This document shows positions 12,414 to 22,476 of a stretch of DNA of 64,000 nucleotides, piece after piece. The notes under the pieces are model-generated. The model had not been told where the DNA came from and ran no database searches. It saw only the letters and a list, made by a program, of their open reading frames with translations. Where the stretch lies: the NCBI GenBank assembly GCA_037179385.1, contig CM074187.1:43186879-43250878 (forward strand). The letters are read 5' to 3'. The DNA comes from Holothuria scabra. Taxonomy: Eukaryota; Echinodermata; Holothuroidea; Aspidochirotida; Holothuriidae. The position numbers and the translations under genes were made by a program. Every line of letters starts with the position of its first letter. Position 1 is the stretch's first letter.

Positions 12414-13705
12414 CCTCAAACTATAGGCCGGTCTCTCTTACCTCGATTTGTTGCAAGGTCCTGGAACACATTATACATTCTCATATTATGCATCACTTTG
12501 ATAACCACTCAGTTATCACGAACAGGCAGCATGGCTTCAGACAACGCCATTCTTGTGAATCTCAATTGATCTTAACAACCAATGACCTAGTGCAGTCTCT
12601 AGATCTTAGATCCCAGACTGACATGATTATCATGGATTTTTCTAAGGCTTTTGATACGGTTCCTCATAACCGTCTGCTTTGTAAATTACAAAACTATGGT
12701 ATTAGAGGCAACACCCTTAACTGGATTGCTAATTTTCTTAAGTCCCGGAAGCAGAGAGTCGCAGTGAGTGGTGATTTTTCTGATTGGGTGGACGTTATCT
12801 CTGGTGTTCCCCAAGGTACAGTCTTGGGTCCCCTGTTGTTTTTAGTTTATATTAATGACCTGCCCGATAATATCTCTTCTGAAGTAAGACTTTTTGCTGA
12901 CGACTGTGTAATTTATAGACAGATAAAGAATAATCTTGACCAGGTTCAACTCCAAAATGATCTAAACACCCTCTCTGAGTGGCAAAATAAATGGCAAATG
13001 CACTTTAATACCAAGAAGTGCTTTTCTATGAGGATAACTCACTCAAGAAAACCCAAGATTTTTAATTATACTCTAGATAACGATACCCTGGAGTCTGCCG
13101 ATTGCCACACTTATCTGGGAGTTGACATCTCTAATACCCTTACCTGGAATAGACATATTAATCGTATCACTTCGTCGGCAAATAGGTCTTTGGCTTTTAT
13201 TAAAAGAAATTTATACTCCTGCCCTAGGAGTGTCAAAGCTAATGCCTATCTCACACTTGTTAGGCCTTTATTGGAGTATTCATCTTCTGTTTGGGATCCC
13301 TACACCACTTCCCTATCCAATAAGGTTGAGCAAATTCAACGTAGGGCTGCTAGGTTTGTTTATAATGACTATTCCCCCCATAGTAGTGTGACTGAAATGC
13401 TAAATGACCTAGGGTGGGATAGTCTCAAAAACAGGCGTACTGCCAACAGGCTAGCAATTCTTCACAAAGCCAGATTGGGCCTCCTAGCCTTGCCAATCAA
13501 CAACCTACAACCGGTCCGGCGGCCCTCCAGGCATCACCATTCTAATAGCTTTACAAATATACCAACCAATAAGGACTGCTACAAATACAGTTTCTTTCCT
13601 CGGACCGTCAGAGACTGGAACCTACTCCCCCAGAACATTATAGATCTCGAGGACCCCAAGCAATTCAAGAGCGCAGCCTTGAGGATCCTCAGACGGGACG
13701 ACTAA
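12398..13705 (+). pseudogene. Retrotransposon polyprotein, 3' part: reverse transcriptase
   Basis: This continues the same protein in the next frame (GDRSLASNYRPVSLTS from 12398). Reverse transcriptase motifs are intact: SKAFDTVPH near 12640-12670, SGVPQGTVLGPLLF near 12800-12840 and the catalytic LFADD with its Asp pair at 12899-12904. The C-terminal region has the RPLLEYSSSVWDPY and FFPRTVRDWNLLP blocks usual for this group, then TAA at 13703. Apart from the single shift no stop interrupts it, so the insertion looks fairly young. Confidence 0.92.
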
Positions 13706-13960
13706 CTACATACGCACACTCAACCCTGCACGTTTGACTCCACCAGGAGTGTTGTGCAGTATTTTTCCAGATCCAGATCCTCTTCTGAGGTTCAGAAAAT
13801 CGCCAAAATGTTGTCGTCACAGTGCAACGACTGACCGTCGGAGACTAAACCATTGTGTACCTTGCTCTTGCTTTCAAACTGGCCGAAATTTTGTACAGGT
13901 CATGTATTAGATCTTGGCCTCTAGTTAATAACTACAAATAATAACTACAAATCCTTGGCT

Positions 13961-14161
13961 AAATATCCAAAACGCCAAGTGTACAGTATTTCACACTAAC
14001 TGAGAAGACGTACACAGTACAGCTGCTTACAAGACCAAAATACACGCAGCGCACATCAATATTTAATCTAAAATATCTGCACCACTCGGCTAAAGGGTTA
14101 CGTGCACGCACGCAGAGACAGTGGCATCAGCTTTGCAGTAAACACACTCCACAGGCTTATT
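13961..14161. other. Sequence between retrotransposon and MITE
   Basis: About 200 bases with no recognisable gene. Phrases such as CGCCAAGTGTACAG and AGAAGACGTACACAG show up as mirrored versions of the 9.3-9.4 kb region (CACCTGGCG, TGTGTACGTCTTC), so this may be an inverted diverged copy of the sequence around the 9355 exon. Confidence 0.35.
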
Positions 14162-14420
14162 TTAACCCTTTGCCATTGTTTGGGTCCTTTTGGACCCATG
14201 CGGAGAGCTCGGCTGTCACACATCTTTACTGTTTCACGTGGAGCTCGAAACTGCGAGAAGCTACCCGAAAATTCGGCCACAACAACGAGAGAGACAGTAG
14301 TTTAAGGTCACGGGGTCAAACGCCTACGGAAGCTGATGCGGGGCGTGCTACGTCCGCTTTTCCGCCCACTCCCGGGGCGCGCAAATATGCCCCGATCGGA
14401 GCACAACGGTAAAGGGTTAA
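14162..14420. mobile_element. piggyBac-type MITE with TTAA flanks
   Basis: Both ends carry TTAA followed inward by the inverted CCCTTTGCC / GGTAAAGGG (left TTAACCCTTTGCCATTGT; right ACGGTAAAGGGTTAA). TTAA target duplication with a CCC-starting terminus is the mark of piggyBac transposons. The 259-bp interior has no transposase and is unusually CpG-rich. The short reading frames across it are not genes. It would have been mobilised by a transposase from elsewhere. Confidence 0.8.
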
Positions 14421-14444
14421 ACGAGAAAACAACAACTGCACGTA

Positions 14445-14880
14445 ACATGCATGTAGGCTATGAAAATAAAGGACGCGCTTTTGAGCGCGTGCTCAGGCTT
14501 TCATAAACACGCGCACCGTTTTGTTAAGGACGCGCGCGCGTGCACGCACAAACGTTATTCAATCATTATCTGGTTGTTGCAGCGGGTCTATGCGCTGCAC
14601 ATAACCCGATTTCGTTAGTGTGCGCAATAAAGATACTTGGTGGTGCATTTAAAAATCGCGCGTTTTATTCTTTCAGGTTTTTGAAACGCCTTACCGCGGA
14701 CGTTGCGGCTTATTCTGTGCGCCACATACGCAGGCAAGTCCTAAAAAGTAGCAAAGTGTTTAGAGAAAGTGCATACAAGAAAGAAACGACTGGTTGGTTG
14801 AGACCTTCTTTGGCCTCCATGGTCGGACGTTCGGCCATTTTGACCTTGGACATATGCAATAAATACTCTTAGAGCCTACC
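14445..14880 (-). repeat. Repeat copy B with split micro-ORF (inverted partner of 3.87-4.32 kb)
   Basis: Read on the minus strand from 14880, this aligns throughout with copy A: CTAAGAGTATTT, AAAATGGC, then ATG and MAERPTMEAKE ending at a GT, a pyrimidine tract, a TTTTTAG acceptor, GLACVCGAQNKPQRPR and TAA. The second Ala codon is GCC here and GCG in copy A, a synonymous difference, while introns and flanks carry many substitutions and small indels. The donor after CCGCG here is the better GTAAGG. Lower down both copies contain the same inverted CpG-rich hairpin-like words around GAGCACG(T/C)GCTC. Confidence 0.75.
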
Positions 14881-15204
14881 ACCCCGTAGCGCCGCTACTA
14901 CCTAGAACTCCTACATTCATAATTAATAAGAAAACGAAGTTACATTCTCTTCATTATTGAAAATTCACGGCAAGGGCGTGGGTCCATCCCAAGAAGTGGG
15001 ACTTTTGGAGATCTTCCCCTTCCAAAAAAGAGGAGACGCGCTCGATGTCCTCTATGGTCCACGTTCATGAACAAATGGTGAGTGTCGAAACTTTTAATTG
15101 TTAACTCAAAGCATGAGGGAGCGGCAGCAGATTGGTAATAGTTGAGGCGTAAGACAGTCATGTCTTACCACAAGCGACAATTTTTGTAGTAGTCTACAGA
15201 AATT
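14881..15204. other. Unassigned sequence
   Basis: No exon or repeat was recognised with confidence. Confidence 0.4.
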
Positions 15205-15400
15205 AGTGTCAATTGGCACAGCTGTTTGATTGACAGCAATTTAAAAAAGAATGCAGAGTACTGTAGTTCATACTACACACATTTATTGCACTGGGAGTCT
15301 TTTGATATAATATTGGGGTCTTGTATACTCACCCTGAAGCAATAAACTGAGATTGTGTCTGAATGAGGAGGGGCTTAAGCAAGCATGTAAGGTGAATTAC
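15205..15400. mobile_element. Diverged partial copy of the 16615/22170 MITE family
   Basis: It shares the interior of the two intact copies: CAATTGGCACAGCTGTTTGATTGACAGC, AATGCAGAGTAC, then CACCCTGAAGCAATAAACTGAGATTGTGTCTG and GGAGGGGCTTAAG. The TTAA-flanked ends are not preserved. Weaker traces of the same family occur at 60510-60600 and 60840-60930. Confidence 0.6.
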
Positions 15401-15459
15401 TCTTATGTGAATAACTCTTATGTAACGAAATTAATGTGTGTCTTAACTCTTACTTTCAG

Positions 15460-15740
15460 TTTACAGTTACCAGGTTACAAGAAGGCGTAGTTCCATAAGG
15501 CCAGGAAGTGATGCGCGACTTTTAGGAAGTCTCCTTCAACCTCGTGTACTAATCATAGGAACTGCTATTGATGTATCGATACTGGCTTGTTATTGGAGAC
15601 ATTCAACTGAACTATATCACATATATCATTATATGCACAACACGTTCATCCTTAGCTTTCCCATGTTTCATCATGTGGTAGTCATATGTCTATGTGAAGC
15701 ATTTATCATACACATATGCAATTTATTTTATTTCTGGTAG
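15460..15740 (+). CDS. Candidate second exon (phase matches the 9355 exon)
   Basis: A TTACTTTCAG acceptor is followed by an open frame of 92 codons to TAG at 15738. It starts with two bases, which complete the codon left by the phase-1 donor at 9424 (VYSYQVTRRRSS...). The frame ends in hydrophobic stretches (FILSFPMFHHVVVI and LFYFW) and no domain is recognisable. A donor inside (for example CTG|GTAGGC near 15735) is possible. Open frames of this size arise by chance in such sequence, so this is a suggestion only. Confidence 0.2.
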
Positions 15741-16614
15741 GCGTACCGATTTTGGTACCCTTTTAATTGAAAGAAGAGTGTCATATTTCTATTGCAACAT
15801 TATCAATATGATACATCGTTTGAAAGTCAACTCCAAATATTTGGTCTGAAGCGTAATTATTGAAAGAAGACTGAGGGAACAAAATGCCATAGAACTACCA
15901 TCAAATTTTAAGCATTTATGTCAGTTTTGGCATTTAATAGCAAACTAGAGATTGGCATGTTTCCATTGATCTTGTCACACACATTTTCAGACAACTAAGT
16001 AGAACCGACATGTGCGGAACGGGTTATCCATTATGTGCCCTTGCAGTGGGTTAATAACGGTAATGCGTCCATAATCCGAGGAAGAACGTGTGTGTAGAAT
16101 TTTCAAAAGGGAGTGGCCCATCCCTTTCCCGACCTACATAGACGCGTACGAGACGGGGACAGGGAGGGGAGGGTGTTCAGGTGCGTTGAGAAATAGTTTG
16201 CCATTTATTACGCAAGAGATGTTAGAGGTAAAATCATTAACAGACGGAAGTTCGAGGAGTCACAGAAAGTTTCATCAGTTCAGCGGATCTTTAATTTAAC
16301 CGAGTGAGAGTCACAATAGAGAAGCATTAGCATATTTTCAATTCCGTTGTATAGTTTCCCCGGAAAAAATAAAGACAATGTAATGCAATAGCGGTAGTAC
16401 ATTTTACCTGGTAATTTTCTGATCACTTAGCATGTTCCTGATTTTATTCTTATTGCAAACAAAAGCTAAACATAAAGACTGCATGTTTGAATTCTCTTTA
16501 CAAGAATAAAAACGCAATTTTCGGCCATTGAGGGGTCGCGATTATTTCCTAATGGTGGCGCTCCACTTAAATAGTCCTTCGGGCAAAATTACATTTTGGG
16601 GGTCAAAGTAGCTC
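15741..16614. other. Unassigned sequence
   Basis: No supported gene. The stretch 16090-16299 is open for 69 codons but lacks recognisable features. Confidence 0.4.
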
Positions 16615-16917
16615 TTAAAGGGCCAAACCTCTCACCCCAAACTACAATTTTGGTACGGGGGTACCGAAATCCTCAATTGGTTCAGCTCTTTGATTGACAG
16701 CTAATCCAAACAATGCAGAGTACCAAAGCTTATATTACACAGTATGAACGGTACTTTGAGTGTTTTGATTATATAAATTGAGTTTTTCTACTCACCTTGA
16801 AGCAATAAACTGAGATTGTATCTGGATGAGCATGAATTTCAGACAATTGGGGGAGGGGCTTAAGTAAGAAGGTTAGGAGATTTGGTACTGTTTGGGGTGA
16901 GAGAACTGGGCCTTTAA
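16615..16917. mobile_element. TTAA-flanked MITE, copy 1
   Basis: Ends are inverted repeats of about 28 bases: TTAAAGGGCCAAACCTCTCACC at left, and GGTGAGAGAACTGGGCCTTTAA at right, both with TTAA at the outer edge. The 303-bp interior is non-coding. The copy at 22170-22476 has the same ends and interior. TTAA flanks suggest a piggyBac-type mobiliser. Confidence 0.8.
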
Positions 16918-17387
16918 TAACTCTCTGATCACTTTCCAGTTTGCGAACATATTTTGAAGTGAGCATTTTATTGCAGACGACCAAAGAAGATAGCGACTTT
17001 TTAGATTCTTCATATAAGTCTGGTAAATGTTATTTCCGGCCATCTGAGTGGTCTGACTTTTCGAAATTTCTCTTAGCTCCGCGCCAACCAATGGTGGTGC
17101 CCCGCTTAGATAATATTTATGACAGAATAAAGTTTTGTGGCCAAGAAAAAAACTCAAACTAAAATGCTCCCGTTCGCCTACACCGATCGATGCTCTTTTT
17201 TTTTTTTACTCCTAGAAGTATACAAACTTAATGACAAGTTTTACTTTGAAAGGGAGCGTAAATGGCATAAGATTGCATGTAAATACACAAAAGTTTCAGT
17301 TTTATCCTCATGAACCACCACAATTCAACTTTTAACATTGTTCCTGACAAAGTCGAAAATCTTGCACCATTTTGCATCTAAGCTCCT
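16918..17387. other. Unassigned sequence
   Basis: An acceptor-like TTTCCAG at 16940 precedes an open plus-strand frame to about 17160, and the minus strand is also open. Neither gives a recognisable protein. Confidence 0.3.
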
Positions 17388-17755
17388 TTAAAGGGGCTCA
17401 TTGAGTTGATATCGATAACTTAATGAGAGAGTTGAAGGTTCACTACAACATGACAATGCTTATAGATAGCATAATAAGTCATGTTTCATATCTAATAATT
17501 ACGGGAAAAGCTAAAATTTTGAATTTTGTAATGTCCTGACTTGTAACGGTTTGTGCACAATTTGCAAAAGTGTCTGGTCACGAATTTTTGAAAACCGAAG
17601 TGAATCGTTAAATACTCACTCATAAAACAGTTATTTTTATGTAGGAAAAGGGGATTGTCTAAGATTGACCATTTGTCATTGATATGGGATGAAAACTGAC
17701 CGGGTTTGGAAAAAATTTGTGGAATTTCATGAACCAACTCAATGAGCCGCTTTAA
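17388..17755. mobile_element. TTAA-flanked MITE, second family
   Basis: Inverted ends TTTAAAGGGGCTCATTGAGTTG (left) and CAACTCAATGAGCCGCTTTAAA (right) include TTAA at 17388-17391 and 17752-17755. The 368-bp interior is non-coding. A diverged relative on the same strand lies at about 34750-34930, beginning GAGGCACATTGAGTTGGA. Confidence 0.75.
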
Positions 17756-18392
17756 AACGCCAAAAATGTTCCCGTCCTCTTGGCCAGTGATCACTCATAC
17801 TGAATCCCCCACTTCATAGAAATCCTGTGTACGCCTCTGAAGTCAAAAGGAAAAAAGACGACCGTCCAAAGAAAAAGGCAAACGCCAATGAAAAAGTCTA
17901 CAAATATTAAAAGAGAAGGTAGAGCGCAGGAAATTTCCTGCGCTCGAAAAGTAAATCTCAAGAAAGACTTAGTCAGTCACACTGTTCGGTGTGTTTATTG
18001 TCAGTTCCTAACAAATATTTAATGTTATTGTGTTAATGTTTCACTTACAAGTTACATACGCAGCCTAACTTTAACACTGTGTACACTGTGGCCTAGTATA
18101 ACTTTAAGCCTAACTTCAGTTCGCGCGAATCGAATGCTTGTGCATACAGTAATTCCACATTTCAGGATTAATTTTACAAAGTGAGAATAAATTTCATGAA
18201 ATCCGGTGGTCATTTCCCACAGTTCACCGGTTTTCAGATCTAGTAACTGTCGGTTAGTAAAAGTACGTTTCTCATTATAACTTGAAGCATCTCAGATATT
18301 TCTTGAATCTGTTTAAAATTGCCAAAATGTCTCATACCTGTAGAGAGCTTTTCGGATAGGTGGGAACAGCGTTTCATGACACCCAGTGTGGA
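17756..18392. other. Unassigned sequence
   Basis: No gene seen. Confidence 0.4.
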
Positions 18393-18398
18393 TTAGTA

Positions 18399-18845
18399 CC
18401 ACGGACTTCCTATACACAGACAAAGCAGGGAGCTGCCATTGACAATGGCAGCTCCCTGGACAAAGCATACTGCACGTTAGATTGTCACGGTACGTGTGAG
18501 TATAGGCGTAGCGAGATGGCTGTCTGCTGTAGTTTTGTGTGTGTGTGAAAGTTTGGACTTGCTAAAGTAGTTAGATTCAACAGATTTTGCAAGAAATTTG
18601 AAATATTTTTATTTTTTTTTTACAAGGTATGTCAATATCATTACATGTATTGCATGAATATAATATTGTTTCTCATTCAAGTTAAACTTCTGTTTAAAAT
18701 ATTACAGAGTTGTCGTTAAATCATACAAATTATAGCTTCTCGGCGGCCATCTTGGTGCGACTTTTTTTGTCCTAGTCGGTGGCGACAGTCTACGGATAGG
18801 ACATACGCGTTACATGCTCCGTCTATGTATATAGGAAGTCCGTGG
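18399..18845. mobile_element. MITE with 6-bp target duplication TTAGTA
   Basis: Terminal inverted repeats of about 24 bases (left CCACGGACTTCCTATACACA; right TGTATATAGGAAGTCCGTGG) enclose 447 bases. TTAGTA occurs immediately outside both ends (18393-18398 and 18846-18851), which is the expected footprint of insertion. A perfect hairpin lies just inside the left end at 18426-18458. There is no coding capacity. The superfamily cannot be set from this copy alone. Confidence 0.8.
18426..18458. repeat. Perfect 16-bp inverted repeat with a single central base
   Basis: CAGGGAGCTGCCATTG, then A, then its exact reverse complement. It is part of the MITE at 18399-18845, next to the left terminal repeat. 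As RNA or single-stranded DNA it would form a strong hairpin. Confidence 0.95.
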
Positions 18846-18865
18846 TTAGTACCCGCTTTCTCTTC

Positions 18866-19398
18866 TCCTTTTGATGTTGTCTTGTCCTTTTGACGTTACT
18901 TTGTCTTTTCCTTTGCTCGTTGTCTTTGTCACATTACGTTAGTCGATCGTTTCCACTTCACTTTTGCCTTTTCCTTTGACTTTGGTCTTATTCTTTACAC
19001 GGTTGTCATTTTCTTTTGTCTTGTGGCGTTTGTGTTTTTCTTTCTGTGCTTGTCCTTTCCTTTTGGCTTTGTCTTTTCCTTTCAGCGTTCGCTTTCCCGC
19101 TTTGCTCTGTTGTATTTTTTGCCTGTTTGTTTTTTCCTTCTGGCGTTTGACCTTTCCTTCCGGCGTTGTCCTTTCCTTTCGTCGTTGTCCTTTCCTTTCG
19201 GCGTTTGTTGTTTTCCACTTTTACGTTAGTCTTTTCCTTTTGGGTTTTAACTTTTCCCTTTGTCTCTGTCTTTTCCTTTCGGGGTTTGTTTTCTCCTTTT
19301 GCCGTTTGTCTTTTTCTTTAGACGTTTGAATATTCCTTCCGGCGTTGTTTTTTCCTTTTGACGTTTGTCTTTTCTGTTTCGCGGTGTTGTCTTTTTTG
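18866..19398. repeat. Degenerate pyrimidine-strand minisatellite
   Basis: Repeats of about 18-22 bases on the theme CTTTTCCTTTNGGCGTTTGT run for some 530 bases. The plus strand is almost entirely pyrimidine plus G, so the minus strand is purine-rich. Long open frames on both strands here (Lys/Arg/Gly/Gln-rich on one, Phe/Leu/Ser/Cys-rich on the other) are artefacts of the repeat composition. Confidence 0.85.
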
Positions 19399-22169
19399 CC
19401 CTGATGGCCGTCCATATTTAGGATCGCCCATTTGGCAGGCTGTACGGTATATCCCTTGTTCAGTCATAGTATAAGATCTTATAGTTAACCTAGATCGTAG
19501 TGGTCGAATATGTACTTCCCTCTTTGAAGTAGGCCTACGTACCCGCCTGCGGGTGCATCCTGTACTGTAGAGTTTTCACGTTATGCCACAACTGGTAAGC
19601 CACGCTCCTGCCGGGCATAGGTGTTTCAATGCAACAGTTACTCGTGGGTCGTCAGCTGCTTTCCAGCTAGTGCACTACACTTATTTTTGCCAGTCAAAAG
19701 GGGCGGGGCTTGTGACGTAATGAAAGCACTCTGTATTGTGGGTTCAGTATACTCGTCCGAAATATTGGCCAAGCGGGCAATAGGCTATTGGCCGAGCGGG
19801 CAATATTTTGGTCGGAATCAGAGTTACCCTAAAGAAATCATACTCTCATAAAACAAAAGAGTGAACTTAGTCACTTTCTAATAGAGTGAAAAGTGTGAAT
19901 TCCTTCCATTATAGTTAATTCACTCCCGAAATAGTGAAATTCATTCCAACAAGAGTGCAACTGGAAGGTTTCCATGGAGAAGTATTGCGCAATACGTCAA
20001 AGGATAACAATTTTACGTGTGTTTATAGTTGATGGCGGGACGTGAACATACGTGAACAGTGCATGTGCTACGCGCCGGCGCAGCGATCAGATGTTTTGTT
20101 ACCAGTTGACCTGAACAGAAAGGTCACACACGCATGCGCAGATATAAACTTCGAAGTCGTCTATTGGTTAGACACTGAGCCGTAAAACCTTCACTTGAAA
20201 CAAGTTTGAAATTTCGAAAACCGATGGGACAACCATTATATCTGTTCGATAGAATGAAATACTGTGAGTACATTCGAGTTAGCAAGCGGCCGCCTGTCCT
20301 TATTTTATAAAATATAGAAAGTGTAAATTCACGAACATTTAATTAACCAATGTTATATAGGTCCATGATATCGATACACAAGGAAATCTTTTTGAAAATC
20401 TTCTATGGAATGTTCCATACATCTTCAGGCACATAACATTCAAATTTTAAAACAAATTAAACTCATATAAATGTTACAAACTTTTCTTTAAATTAGAAAT
20501 ATTCAGTATGGCTTAGGGTTAGTAGTGATACATAAGTAACTCCAGAAAATTTAAGCATGAAATGTTTAGATCTTTCAAATGGATGAGTATGAATTACAGA
20601 GGATGATTTGCCCATATTTCAGACAGTTATTCTTCACCCGAAACAGCTTTATTTCTCCCAACCAAATTACTTCTAACCCTTCTCACAGCTGTTCAAATCC
20701 TCAAGCTTCTTCAGACACGACCCTGTATCATTGTTTCGGGGTTTACCCTGCCAGTAGTCTGCGTAGCGCCTCTGTGGCTGCATCCCCCTTCAGACCGCCG
20801 CCCCTCAGATTGATTTTTTCGTATCGATGAGCTATAAAAAATTATCCCACCCTGCGGGCTACCCTGCCGGTGGAGGCGCCGGAATGTCAAAATGGGGGGG
20901 GGGGGGGCGAACTAGGAGCAAAGGAGAATGTTGGGATCCCCGGAGCGCCACCACTATACATGTTGAGAATGCATGGCCCTAACGTGTAATCAAATCACTC
21001 TCAGTACATGTTGTGTAATCGGTGATATCACCGAGACAACTGGGCTACTATGTCCATATTTTGAAGAATTTGGCGTAAATCAAAGAGCTGTAACCAACTA
21101 AGAGTTTTGGTAGACTCCGGGTAACATTGTAGTTTGGAGTGACGAATGAGTGCCTTCCAGGCGCACACTTACGTGGAGGAAAATTGAAGGCCATGCTCTG
21201 AGAATTTTCTTCTTGGCGGACCTTGCCCCTATGGCTAGCATGATAATGCTACTGCTACAACTATCCTATAACATATTTTACCTTTCCATGAGTTGAACCT
21301 GAAATTTTGTGCAGGTTGCAAAGTACATTTACCATACCAAACAAACAGCAGTATTAGTATCATTGGCATCCACACCGCGAAGCGGACTCTGTTTTATCAC
21401 CTCCTCAGCTTCCAAAGCCACTGACTGAACAAGCAATATTCCGCACAGCCTGCAAAGCAGGTTACATCATTGTTACCGACTTCTGTCTCGTCAGTGTGCG
21501 TACAAAAGTGGCGTAGTTTCACTTTGTGTAACCCACAACTGTATTCGGTCTATACACTATGACGCCACCGTACACCAGAGAAATATTATTTAAATACCAG
21601 GGGTAGTACCAGGGTCGTATTCTGGGAGTTGCGATATTGGAAAAGAAGGTTTCGTTGATATTCATACTAGGGAAAAGTCTGCGAAAAGGGGTTTCTTCCA
21701 TCACTATGGAAAATATTTGCTTTTGGATGAGGGCTTAGAAGCAAAATGGAACTATCTTAGACTCATTTTGAAGCACCTTGGTAGGGGAAATGTGCGCCTG
21801 ACTCGCCTGGCGTTCTCCTGACTAAAGGGGCCTTCCACAAACAGATGGGAGAGAGAAAAGTCATGGAGGCTATCTCAAGGTCCACCGCAAGCCAGCGAGT
21901 CCCTGAAACTAGCCCCAAAAGGAGTAAAAAGTAGTCAGATTCGTAAATGCTAGACATAGTTCTGAAAGACGAGACTCATCTCACATACATTGTGGATAAT
22001 TTGATTATTTATTTCACGATCTCGTTGCAGTGGAAGCCATAGTTGCATTGACTATGCAAATGTTTTGCCGCAATATTAGCATGTGTGATACCTATGCCTA
22101 TGCATGGAACAAACTGAAGAGACCGTATTGGTAGAATGAAACACGTTGTCATCGCTACACGTGCTGGGC
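19399..22169. other. Unassigned intergenic sequence
   Basis: No supported exon. Features seen are a short duplicated GGCCAAGCGGGCAATA / GGCCGAGCGGGCAATA pair (19765-19805), a G homopolymer near 20896-20907 and a 16-bp perfect palindrome TCGGTGATATCACCGA at 21019-21034. Confidence 0.45.
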
Positions 22170-22476
22170 TTAAAGGCCAAATCATCTCACCCCAAACTTC
22201 AATTCTTGTGAGAGTTAACAGAAATTCTCAATTGGCTCAGGTCTTTGATTGACAGCTAATTCGAACAATGCGTAGTACCACACCTTATGTTACACAGCAT
22301 GGGCTGTAACGGGGAGTTTCGATATAATACAAATTGGGCTTTTCGATGCATGCCCTGAAGAAACTGAGATTGTGTCTGGTTGAGAATGAATTTTAGACAT
22401 GTCTGCCATGGGAGGGGCCTAAGTAAGAAGGTTAGGAGAATCGATACTATTTGGGGTGAGAGAATTGGGACTTTAA
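22170..22476. mobile_element. TTAA-flanked MITE, copy 2
   Basis: Same family and orientation as 16615-16917: TTAAAGGCCAAATCATCTCACC at left, GGTGAGAGAATTGGGACTTTAA at right, and a similar 307-bp interior with CTTTGATTGACAGCTAAT and GGAGGGGCCTAAGTAAGAAGG. The two copies differ at many positions, so they are not recent. Confidence 0.8.

Larger units (their letters stand above)
10218..13960 (+). mobile_element. CR1/L2-like non-LTR retrotransposon carrying a 2A-like motif
   Basis: The element encodes, in order, a hydrophobic N-terminal segment, a 2A-like motif, a PHD-type zinc finger, an APE-type endonuclease and a reverse transcriptase, which is the layout of CR1/L2-group LINEs. The coding frame breaks once near 12393-12397 and ends at 13705. 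A 3' untranslated stretch follows and ends around 13920-13960 in the direct repeat AACTACAAATAATAACTACAAAT, in place of a long poly(A). The boundaries are estimates. It moves by target-primed reverse transcription. It interrupts the region between the 9355 exon and the 15460 candidate exon. Confidence 0.9.

Noticed and set aside
18964..19415. Long open frames on both strands (Phe/Leu-rich and Lys/Gly/Thr-rich)
   Set aside because: Both are produced by the degenerate pyrimidine minisatellite.
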